From contig JBFWQW010000054.1 in the NCBI GenBank assembly GCA_050249235.1, forward strand, positions 1-19,495: 19,495 nt of DNA, read 5' to 3'. Origin of the DNA: JAEKLB01 sp050249235. Lineage in GTDB: Bacteria > Actinomycetota > Acidimicrobiia > Acidimicrobiales > CADCSY01. The notes under the pieces are model-generated. The model ran no database searches. It was not told where the DNA came from and was given only the letters and a program-made list of their open reading frames with translations. Of the stretch, positions 9,931-16,364 are shown piece after piece. The translations under genes and the position numbers were made by a program. Positions within the stretch are counted from its first letter, which is position 1, and the number at the start of each line of letters is the position of its first letter.

Positions 9931-11253
9931 TCAGTACCCGGCACCGCCCGTGGTCGCCGAGGCCCCCGGCATGGCGAAGCCCCCCATCCCCATGGTCAAG
10001 AGGCCCTGGACGGACGAGACCAGCTCCTCCAGGTCGGCCGGCTCGAGCGTCCGGACCGAGGCGACCACGGCGTCGAGCACGGTCCGCACCGGGCTGACGT
10101 ACCACCGGCCGTCCACCCGGACGGCCCGGATGCCGACGTCCGGGGTCGGGCCGCCGCCGGCCGTCGTGGGCGGCGGGCGGAACCCGGGCACCGCGAGGCC
10201 GAGCTCGCCGAGCAGGGCCGTCGGGTCGTTCCCACAGGTCCGGACCGGCGCCTCGCCGGCCGCCTCGATCGTCACGCAGTCGTCCTCGATTCGCACCGTG
10301 CCCTCGTCGGTGACGACGGTGGCGGCCAGGGACACGACCTTCACCGTGGCCACGTCGCCGTCGACGTCGCTCTCGAGATCGAGCTCGTCGATGGTGAGCG
10401 AGTAGCCGGACGGGCGGCTCGCCTCGGCATCCTCGAGGAAGAGCCCGGCGTAGGCCTGGAGGGCACCCATCTCCCCGGGCGGGAGGAGCTCGAGCACGCG
10501 GCGCAGGTCGAGGTCGCCGGTGGCCTCGACGATCTCGCGGACGGCGTCCTCGGCCGAGCCGGCACCGTCGGCCTCGACGCCGTCGCCGAGGTCGTCGATC
10601 GACACCCCCGCCTCCACCCGGGCCTGCTCCGCCAGCGTGTAGCCGAGGGAGACGTACCAGGTGCCGTCCCGCTTGACCGTGACGACGCCGTCGTCCTGGC
10701 CGCCCGGGTCGTCCGACCGGAGCTCGGACGAGCCGGTGGTCGGGCCGGACGACTCGACCGGGCCGAACAGCGAGGCCAGGAAGGGTCCGAGCGGCAGGTC
10801 GGCCGGGTCGAAGGAGTACTCGGCCCGCCCGCCGGTGATGCGCACGAAGGCCAGGTCGTCGCTCCGGATCTCGGCATCGAGCTGCAGGTCGTCGAACTCG
10901 AGCCGGTAGGCGCCCAGGTCGTCGAGGTCGACCTCGCCCAGGACCTCGAGCCGTGTCAGCTCGGTGACGAGGTCGGCGAAGGGCTCCCGCAGGGCCTCGC
11001 GCTCCCCCGGCGCCACCTGTTCGAGCATGCCGAACACGTCGCCGTCGGCGGCCGCCTCGAAGAGGGCCCGCACCGGTGCCTCCGGGCTCGAGTCGCCGTC
11101 CGATGCGAGCGAGCCGATGGCCACCGCCGTGCCGGCCACGAGCACCACCGCCGCGAAGGCGGCCACCAGGGGGCGGATGCCCCGCGACGGCTTGGTCCGC
11201 CGGGGAAGGACGTCCACCGCCTGGCTCTCGCCCGGCTCCATCGGTTCGGTCAC
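9931..11253 (-). CDS. Membrane-anchored protein with duplicated exported domain, unknown function
   Basis: I do not recognise the family. The 440-residue product has a short cytoplasmic tail (PRRTKPSRG, 17-25), one membrane segment at about 28-47 (LVAAFAAVVLVAGTAVAIG) and an acidic outer part of about 390 residues. That part looks duplicated: PVRALFEAAADGDVFGMLEQVAPGE (60-84) and AVREIVEATGDLDLRRVLELLPPGE (237-261) align, and each half ends in a DG-x-WYVS motif (DGTWYVS 196-202, DGRWYVS 381-387). Such folds recall NTF2/cystatin-like exported domains, by inference. C326 and C340 could form a disulfide. A Pro/Gly-rich tail closes the protein. The start is GTG at 11253, with GAGGGAG five bases ahead (11259-11265); an in-frame ATG at 11289 is weaker. 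It precedes glgE on the same strand, so it may be co-transcribed with the glucan genes, but a functional link is unproven. Confidence 0.75.
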   Translation of the reverse strand: MTEPMEPGESQAVDVLPRRTKPSRGIRPLVAAFAAVVLVAGTAVAIGSLASDGDSSPEAPVRALFEAAADGDVFGMLEQVAPGEREALREPFADLVTELTRLEVLGEVDLDDLGAYRLEFDDLQLDAEIRSDDLAFVRITGGRAEYSFDPADLPLGPFLASLFGPVESSGPTTGSSELRSDDPGGQDDGVVTVKRDGTWYVSLGYTLAEQARVEAGVSIDDLGDGVEADGAGSAEDAVREIVEATGDLDLRRVLELLPPGEMGALQAYAGLFLEDAEASRPSGYSLTIDELDLESDVDGDVATVKVVSLAATVVTDEGTVRIEDDCVTIEAAGEAPVRTCGNDPTALLGELGLAVPGFRPPPTTAGGGPTPDVGIRAVRVDGRWYVSPVRTVLDAVVASVRTLEPADLEELVSSVQGLLTMGMGGFAMPGASATTGGAGY

Positions 11254-11656
11254 TGGTGCTCCCTCGTCGCCGTGTTCGCCATTCGCCATGTTCGCCAGAC
11301 GTCTCCATCGACGTCCTCCACCGACCGCTTCAGTCGATCGGCCCCACCGTGCTGCCTGCGTCCTGCTTTTCTGCCCGCTTCTCCGCGTCGCCGTGCCGTC
11401 GCGACCGTGTCCGTGCGATGCCACCGCGGCCAGTTCGTGCGATGCCACCGTGGCTGTGTTCCTTTGATGCCGCCGCGGCCGGCTGTTTGCTGCACCGAGC
11501 GTACCGACCCGGTCCGACAGCCAACCCCTCACCCCACCGATCGCCCACCGTGGAGAGCGTCGGTCTGCCTTCGCGCGTCCACGGCCGGTGCGGAGCCCGG
11601 GCGCCGCGACCGCCATCATGGAGCGCCCCGAACCGGCCGACCTGCAGGAGCTCCCA
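11254..11656. other. Divergent intergenic region (403 bases) with repeats
   Basis: It lies between the divergently read membrane protein and amidohydrolase genes and should hold promoters for both. Visible structure: three TTCGCCA units (11275-11281, 11282-11288, 11291-11297), two GACGTC palindromes 12 bases apart centre to centre (11298-11303 and 11310-11315), and a three-unit direct repeat at 11412-11471. Base composition is less G-rich and more pyrimidine-rich than the genes. I see no convincing gene or RNA here; open frames on both strands lack coding character. Confidence 0.6.
11412..11471. repeat. Three direct repeats spaced 24 and 25 bases
   Basis: CGTGCGATGCCACCG occurs identically at 11412-11426 and 11436-11450, and a diverged third unit (TTTGATGCCGCCG) puts its GATGCC core at 11466-11471. 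Core-to-core distances are 24 and 25 bases. Placed between divergent genes, these could be repeated binding sites for a regulator; a simple tandem duplication is the alternative. Confidence 0.55.
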
Positions 11657-12844
11657 ATGGGTGACGACGCCGTCCGCTATCCGATCGCCGACGCCGACAA
11701 CCATCTGTACGAGACGCGTGACGCCTTCACCCGCCACCTCCCGCCCGGCTACGAGAACCTGATCCGGTTCGTCGAGATCGACGGGCGCCAGCAGCTCGTG
11801 ATCAAGGACAAGCTGTCCTTCATCCTCCCCAACCCCACCCTCGAGAAGGTGGCGCCGCCAGGCAAGTACGAGAGCGCCGAGACCCAGGAGAACCTCCCCC
11901 GGGTGATCGTCAGCCCGCCGGAGTTCTTCGAGCCCGAGCCCCGCCTGCGGTGGATGCGCGAGACGGGCATCGACCGGGCCGTGCTCTTCCCCACGCTCGG
12001 CCTGTCGGTCGAGGGCCGGCTCGGCGACCCGGTCGAGCGCACGGTCATGGTGAAGGCGTTCAACCGGTGGCTGCTCGACCAGTGGACCTTCGACTACGAC
12101 GGCGCGCTCTTCACCGCCCCGCTGATCACGCTGAGCCGGCTCGACGAGGCGATGGCCGAGCTCGACTGGGCCGTCGAGCACGACGCGAAGGTCATCTACA
12201 TCCAGCCCGGCTTCGTCGTCACCGACCGGGGCCGCACGTCCATGGCCCTCCCCCAGTTCGACCCGTTCTGGCGCAAGGTCGAGGACTACGGCGTCATCGT
12301 CGGCATGCACTCGGGCGACGGTGGCCAGACCCGCTACATGAACGAGTGGGAGGGCACACCCGACCAGGACCTCTCCTACTTCGGCAAGCGCGATCCGCGG
12401 TCGGCGGCCTTCCGGGCCTTCATCGGCCAGTACGAGCGGCTCACCCAGGACCTCATGGGCTCGCTCGTCTGCCACGGGCTGCTCACCCGGTTCCCGACGT
12501 TGAAGATCCTCCCGGCCGAGCAGGGCACCGGCTGGGTGCGGCCCACGCTGCGGCGCTTCGAGGAGCTGTGGGCGACCTCCCGCCAGCTCTTCGAGGAGAA
12601 CCCGCTCGAGGTCATGCGCCGCAACGTGAAGATCCACCTCTTCCGCGACCCCGACCCGGTCGGGCTCGTGCGCCTGGTCGGTGCCGACGCCGCCGTGTTC
12701 GGGTCGGACTTCCCGCACCCCGAGGGCCAGGCCAACCCCCTCGACTTCGCCGACAAGCTGGCCGGGCTCGACGACGACGAGATCCGCCTCGTCATGGGCG
12801 GCAACCTCGACCGAATGCTCGGGGTCGAGCAGCCCGTCGCCTGA
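11657..12844 (+). CDS. Amidohydrolase_2-family metal-dependent hydrolase
   Basis: The 395-residue product belongs to the TIM-barrel amidohydrolases (amidohydrolase_2, the ACMSD/decarboxylase-like branch). These use one divalent metal for hydrolysis or decarboxylation; the substrate cannot be told from sequence. The metal-site start is IADADNHLYE (10-19), the usual actinobacterial variant of the N-terminal motif. Further candidate ligands are H218 in GVIVGMHSGDGG, H273 in VCHGLLTRFP and D351 in FGSDFPHPEG. No signal peptide is present, so it is cytoplasmic. The start is ATG at 11657, with GCAGGAG (11644-11650) six bases ahead; the frame is open 69 bases further but without a site. It stands alone, convergent with the short-chain dehydrogenase gene. 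Confidence 0.88.
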   Translation: MGDDAVRYPIADADNHLYETRDAFTRHLPPGYENLIRFVEIDGRQQLVIKDKLSFILPNPTLEKVAPPGKYESAETQENLPRVIVSPPEFFEPEPRLRWMRETGIDRAVLFPTLGLSVEGRLGDPVERTVMVKAFNRWLLDQWTFDYDGALFTAPLITLSRLDEAMAELDWAVEHDAKVIYIQPGFVVTDRGRTSMALPQFDPFWRKVEDYGVIVGMHSGDGGQTRYMNEWEGTPDQDLSYFGKRDPRSAAFRAFIGQYERLTQDLMGSLVCHGLLTRFPTLKILPAEQGTGWVRPTLRRFEELWATSRQLFEENPLEVMRRNVKIHLFRDPDPVGLVRLVGADAAVFGSDFPHPEGQANPLDFADKLAGLDDDEIRLVMGGNLDRMLGVEQPVA

Positions 12845-12876
12845 GAGTCCGCGCGGAAGGGTCACGTCCGCTCTGG

Positions 12877-12937
12877 TTCTCGGCTCCTTCGTCGCCGAGA
12901 AGGCGCTGCGTTCTCCGCTCTCGGCGCCTCCGGCGCC
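12877..12937. terminator. Hairpin cluster between convergent genes
   Basis: TTCTCGGC (12877-12884) and GCCGAGAA (12894-12901) form a perfect 8-bp stem with a 9-base loop, 33 bases past the amidohydrolase stop. A competing stem (GCCGAGA 12894-12900 with TCTCGGC 12919-12925) and two GGCGCC units (12923-12928 and 12932-12937) follow. The position between convergent genes suits a bidirectional terminator, but neither side has a T-run. Confidence 0.4.
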
Positions 12938-13006
12938 GGGCCGCTCGGGCCACGGGTGCGCCGATCGGCGAACCCTCTGAGCCCGAGGCCGCGCCCCGGG
13001 CGCAGC

Positions 13007-13795
13007 TCAGAAGTTCGTGCCGCCGTCGATGTTGACGAGTGCGCCGGTCAGGTAGCCGGCGCGGGGCGACAACAGGAAGGCCATCAGGTCGCCCACCTCG
13101 TGGGGCTGGCCCGGTCGCCTGAGGGCGACCTCCATGTGCCACTCCTCGATCATCACCCGCTCGAGGGCCTCGTCGTAGGGCCAGCCCCGCTCCTCGGCGA
13201 CCTGGCCCCGCATGGCGTGCATGGCCTCGCTCTCGACCGCGCCCGGCGCCACGCAGTTGGCCCGGACGCCCATGGGTCCGTAGTCCTTGGCGATGCACTT
13301 GGTGTAGGTGGCCACCGCCGACTTGAAGCTGGTGTAGGCCAGCCGCACCCCGTGGGGGTCGCGCACCGAGTAGGCCGACGTCGTCACGACGGTGCCCCCG
13401 CCGCCGGCCACGAGGTGGGGCAGGGAGGCGTCGACGGCGTGCACCGTGGCCAGCAGCACCGACTGGAGCATGGTCACCCAGGGCGCGTCCCGACCCTCGG
13501 CCTGGCCCCCGCCCGAGGCGGTGACGCAGACGCCGGACAGCCCCCCGAGGGCGTCGACCGCCTGGCCGACCATCGCCTCGGTGGCGTCGCCGTCGTTGGC
13601 GTCGGAGGCGAAGGGCACGACGAGCGTCCCGAACTCGGCGCTCAGCTGGTCGGCCGTGGCCTTCGTCCGCTCGGCGTTGCGGGCCGAGATCGCCACCTTG
13701 GCCCCCTCGGCCGCCAGCACGCGGGCGGTGGCGAGCCCCATGCCCTGGGTGCCGCCGACCACGAGGTAGCCCCTGTCCCTGACGCCGAGATCCAC
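13007..13795 (-). CDS. Short-chain dehydrogenase/reductase (SDR)
   Basis: The 262-residue product is a classical SDR of normal length, an NAD(P)-dependent oxidoreductase acting on an unidentified alcohol or ketone. The Rossmann glycine motif is GGTQGMG (14-20). The catalytic residues are S140 in TTSAYS, and Y154 and K158 in YTSFK. The usual NNAG motif is replaced by VTASGG (91-96). The C-terminal YLTGALVNIDGGTNF is typical. The start is GTG at 13795; the Shine-Dalgarno GAGGG overlaps the stop codon of the NTF2-like gene, with a gap of only 10 bases, so the two form an operon and their products may act in one pathway. Confidence 0.92.
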   Translation of the reverse strand: MDLGVRDRGYLVVGGTQGMGLATARVLAAEGAKVAISARNAERTKATADQLSAEFGTLVVPFASDANDGDATEAMVGQAVDALGGLSGVCVTASGGGQAEGRDAPWVTMLQSVLLATVHAVDASLPHLVAGGGGTVVTTSAYSVRDPHGVRLAYTSFKSAVATYTKCIAKDYGPMGVRANCVAPGAVESEAMHAMRGQVAEERGWPYDEALERVMIEEWHMEVALRRPGQPHEVGDLMAFLLSPRAGYLTGALVNIDGGTNF

Positions 13796-13805
13796 GACGC
13801 GACCC

Positions 13806-14162
13806 TCAGTCCTTGGCCGGCTTCTCGGGCTGGAACTCGCGACCGTCCCAGTAGTCGTGGTTGTAGGAGATCTTGCCGTCGCGGACCTTGCCGACCGACG
13901 AGCCCCGGACGCCGTTCGGCTGCATGATCCACTCGGCCCAGTAGGCGTCGTCGGTGAGGTGGAAGTCGACCACCTCGTACTTCACGTCCGGCACCATCTT
14001 GAAGCAGAGCGCCACGAAGCGGCGCACCTTCTCCTTGCCCGACGAGGGGTGCTTCATCGTCGTGTCCTCGAACTCGACGTCGTCGGTCATGTACGACACG
14101 ACCTTGTCGGGGTCGGTGCCGCCCCACGCCTCGAAGTAGTCCTCGAGCCACGTCGTCGCCAT
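13806..14162 (-). CDS. NTF2-like / SnoaL-like small protein
   Basis: The 118-residue product has the size and pattern of the NTF2-like superfamily: TTWLEDYFEAWGGTDPDKVVSYMTDDVEFEDT (3-34; key pieces YFEAWGGTDPDKV and DDVEFEDT), then a beta sheet with FVALCFKMVPDVKYEV and a YNHDYWDGREF ending. Members are isomerases, epoxide hydrolases, cyclases or ligand binders, so the activity is open. The start is ATG at 14162, with GAGGGAG (14168-14174) five bases ahead; a longer frame upstream is discarded. It is the first gene of an operon with the SDR and is read away from the molybdopterin oxidoreductase across a 91-base shared control region. Confidence 0.82.
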   Translation of the reverse strand: MATTWLEDYFEAWGGTDPDKVVSYMTDDVEFEDTTMKHPSSGKEKVRRFVALCFKMVPDVKYEVVDFHLTDDAYWAEWIMQPNGVRGSSVGKVRDGKISYNHDYWDGREFQPEKPAKD

Positions 14163-14183
14163 GCCCACTCCCTCGCTCCGTCG

Positions 14184-14244
14184 TCCCGGTCGGGAACGCG
14201 GGCCATGATGGCATCCGGGCCGGCACCGAGGGGGCCGACCGGGA
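14184..14244. promoter_or_regulatory. Nested inverted repeats in a divergent promoter region
   Basis: A perfect 10-bp inverted repeat, TCCCGGTCGG (14184-14193) and CCGACCGGGA (14235-14244), flanks 41 bases; inside lies the 11-base palindrome GCCATGATGGC (14202-14212). The right arm overlaps the GGGAGGG ribosome binding site of the oxidoreductase. This sits between divergent genes, so a regulator binding site that controls both is plausible. No clear -10/-35 pair is visible. Confidence 0.4.
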
Positions 14245-14253
14245 GGGCGGATC

Positions 14254-16263
14254 GTGGACAGCACGGAGGCGGAGGCGCCGGTGACCGGGACGACCAGGGA
14301 GCAGCGCAGCTTCTGCCGCATCTGCCTCGCGTACTGCGGCATCGTGGCCACGGTCGAGGGCGACCGGATCGTCACCATCCGGGGCGACGCCGACGACCCG
14401 ATCTCGCGCGGCTACGTCTGCCCGAAGGGCCGGGCCCTCGGCACCATCCACCACGAGCGCCGCATCACCGGCGCGCTCGTCGGGCGGGGCCTCGCACGGC
14501 GGGCGGTCTCGATCGACGAGGGCCTCGACGACGCGGCCCGGGCCCTGCGGGAGGTGCTCGACCGCCACGGCCCCGAGGCGGTGGCCGTGTTCTCGGGAAC
14601 CGGCGCGTTCAACGACCCCATGGGCACGTGGGCCGTCGGCCGGCTGAAGGCCCTGCTCGGAGTCACCCAGAGCTACGGCACGTCGTCGGTCGACGGCATC
14701 TCGAAGACGCTCGTCGGCTACCTCATGGCCGGCACCGCCTCGCTCATCCCCCACCCCGACCCCGACCTGCGGCTCATGCTGCTCATGGGCTCCAACCCGG
14801 TCGTCTCCCACGGGCAGTCGACGCCGTTCAGCAACCCCATCGAGCGCATCCGGGCGGTGCGGGCCAGGGGCCAGCTGTGGGTCGTCGACCCCAGGCGCAC
14901 GGAGACGGCCGCCCTCGCCGACCGCCACCTCGCGGCCCGCCCGGGCACCGACCACGCCGTGCTGGCCTTCCTCGTCCGCGACGCCCTCACCGACGCCGAC
15001 CGGGCGCTCATCGCGGAGCGGGCCGACGGCGTCGACGAGCTCGCCGACCTGGTCGAGCCCTACACCGCCGAGCACGTGGCCGGGCTGACCGGCCTCGAGG
15101 TGGCCGACCTGGAGGGGCTGGCCGGCGCCCGCCGGGCCGCCGGCCGCCTCGCCGTCGTCACCGGCACGGGCACCACCATGTCCCGCGCCGCCCCGCTCAC
15201 CGAGTGGATGGCGTGGGCGCTCATGATCGTCACCGACTCGTTCGACCGGCCCGGGGGCATGTGGTTCAACCCCGGCTACCACCTCCGCCTCGACCGGCGC
15301 CGCCCCCTCCGGGCCCAGGAGCTGAAGCCAGGGGCCCCGTCGCGCCCCGACATCCCCGCCCTGCTCGGCGAGTGGCCGTCGGCGCTGATCCCGGCCGAGA
15401 TCGAGTCGGGCCGGCTGCGGGCCCTCGTGGTGATCGGCGGCAACCCCGGCATCGCCCTCCCCGACGCCGTGCGGCTGCGGGCCGCGTTCGAGCAGCTCGA
15501 CGTGCTCGTCGTGGTCGACCTGGCCGAGACCGTCACCACGGAGGCCGCCACCCACGTCTTCGCCGGCGCCGACCAGCTCGAGCGGCCCGACATCCCGTCG
15601 TCCGACCTCTTCGGCTCGTCGCTCTCGTCCCGCTGGACCGACGCGGTCGTGGCGCCCCACCCGGAGCGGCCGGAGATGTGGCGGCTGTTCGCCCGGCTCG
15701 CCGGCCGGCTCGGCCACGACATCCTCGAGGAGGGCGAGGACCCCGACACCGTCGCCACCGAGGACCTCATCGCCCGGGTCCGTCCCGCGGTCGACATCGG
15801 TGCCCTCCGGGACGCCGGTGGCGTCCTCGTCGACGCCCCGGCCCTGCACGGGTGGGTCCAGGAGCACCTGCCGTGGGGGCGCTGGCGGCTGGCGCCCGAG
15901 CAGCTGGTGGGCCAGCTCGCCACCTTCCGGCCGCCGCCCGCCCTGCAGCTGGCCCCGATGCGCCAGGGCCGCCGCATCAACGGGCTCGAGTGCCGCCCCG
16001 GCGACCGCCCCGAGGCGGTGCTGCACCCGGCCGACGCGGCCCGGGCCGGCGTCGCCGACGGCGAGCCCGTCGAGGTGGCCGGCGCGGCCGGCTCGATCGT
16101 GCTCACCGCCAGGGTCACCGACACCGTCGCCCTCGGCACCGTGTCGATCCCCCACGGTTGGGGCGACGCCAACGTCAACACCCTGGTGTCCGCCACCGAC
16201 CTCGACCCCCTCACCGGCATGCCCGTCTACTCCGGCACCGAGGTCCGCCTCACCCCCGCCTGA
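14254..16263 (+). CDS. Molybdopterin-dependent oxidoreductase (DMSO reductase superfamily)
   Basis: The 669-residue product has the formate dehydrogenase/BisC-like layout. An N-terminal [4Fe-4S] site is complete (C21, C24, C28, C56 in FCRICLAYCGI and YVCPKG). Molybdopterin-binding segments follow (MGSNPVVSHGQS about 178-189; VVDPRRTET 210-218), and a C-terminal dinucleotide-binding beta barrel covers about 570-665 (SIPHGWGDANVNTLV). The region GTSSVDGISKTLVG aligns with the Sec/Cys region of formate dehydrogenases, but the position of Sec/Cys is L153 and the following His is V154, so the usual metal ligand is absent. No twin-arginine signal is seen, so it is cytoplasmic. No partner subunit gene is adjacent. 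The start is GTG at 14254, with GGGAGGG (14241-14247) six bases ahead. The substrate is unknown. Confidence 0.9.
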   Translation: MDSTEAEAPVTGTTREQRSFCRICLAYCGIVATVEGDRIVTIRGDADDPISRGYVCPKGRALGTIHHERRITGALVGRGLARRAVSIDEGLDDAARALREVLDRHGPEAVAVFSGTGAFNDPMGTWAVGRLKALLGVTQSYGTSSVDGISKTLVGYLMAGTASLIPHPDPDLRLMLLMGSNPVVSHGQSTPFSNPIERIRAVRARGQLWVVDPRRTETAALADRHLAARPGTDHAVLAFLVRDALTDADRALIAERADGVDELADLVEPYTAEHVAGLTGLEVADLEGLAGARRAAGRLAVVTGTGTTMSRAAPLTEWMAWALMIVTDSFDRPGGMWFNPGYHLRLDRRRPLRAQELKPGAPSRPDIPALLGEWPSALIPAEIESGRLRALVVIGGNPGIALPDAVRLRAAFEQLDVLVVVDLAETVTTEAATHVFAGADQLERPDIPSSDLFGSSLSSRWTDAVVAPHPERPEMWRLFARLAGRLGHDILEEGEDPDTVATEDLIARVRPAVDIGALRDAGGVLVDAPALHGWVQEHLPWGRWRLAPEQLVGQLATFRPPPALQLAPMRQGRRINGLECRPGDRPEAVLHPADAARAGVADGEPVEVAGAAGSIVLTARVTDTVALGTVSIPHGWGDANVNTLVSATDLDPLTGMPVYSGTEVRLTPA

Positions 16264-16356
16264 GATCCCGTTCTCTGTCGACGCGGCGGGGGTTGTCCCG
16301 CTCGAGTCGACGTTCCGCTCGAGTCGACAAGGAACGGAATGACGAGGAACGGGATC
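16264..16356. repeat. Outer inverted repeat enclosing palindromic element copy B
   Basis: GATCCCGTTC (16264-16273) and GAACGGGATC (16347-16356) are a perfect 10-bp inverted repeat that begins right after the oxidoreductase stop codon and ends nine bases ahead of the ligB start. It encloses the element at 16268-16337. Transcribed, it could fold as a long hairpin over the intergenic region and act as a terminator for the first gene or occlude the ligB start. Confidence 0.55.
16268..16337 (+). repeat. Palindromic repeat element, copy B (intergenic)
   Basis: This second copy of the element seen at 788-840 is in opposite orientation. Its first 45 bases match the minus strand of copy A at 41 positions, including the central GGGGGTTGTCCCGC. 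Ends CCGTTCTCTGTCGAC (16268-16282) and GTCGACAAGGAACGG (16323-16337) are inverted repeats at 13 of 15 positions. It is 17 bases longer than copy A because CCGCTCGAGTCGAC is duplicated (16298-16311 and 16315-16328). It lies between the oxidoreductase stop and the ligB start. Confidence 0.75.
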
Positions 16357-16364
16357 ATGCTGGG

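Noticed and set aside
13857..16364. Continuous in-frame extension upstream of ligB
   Set aside because: The frame is open by chance through the oxidoreductase gene in another phase; LigB homology begins only after about 16365.
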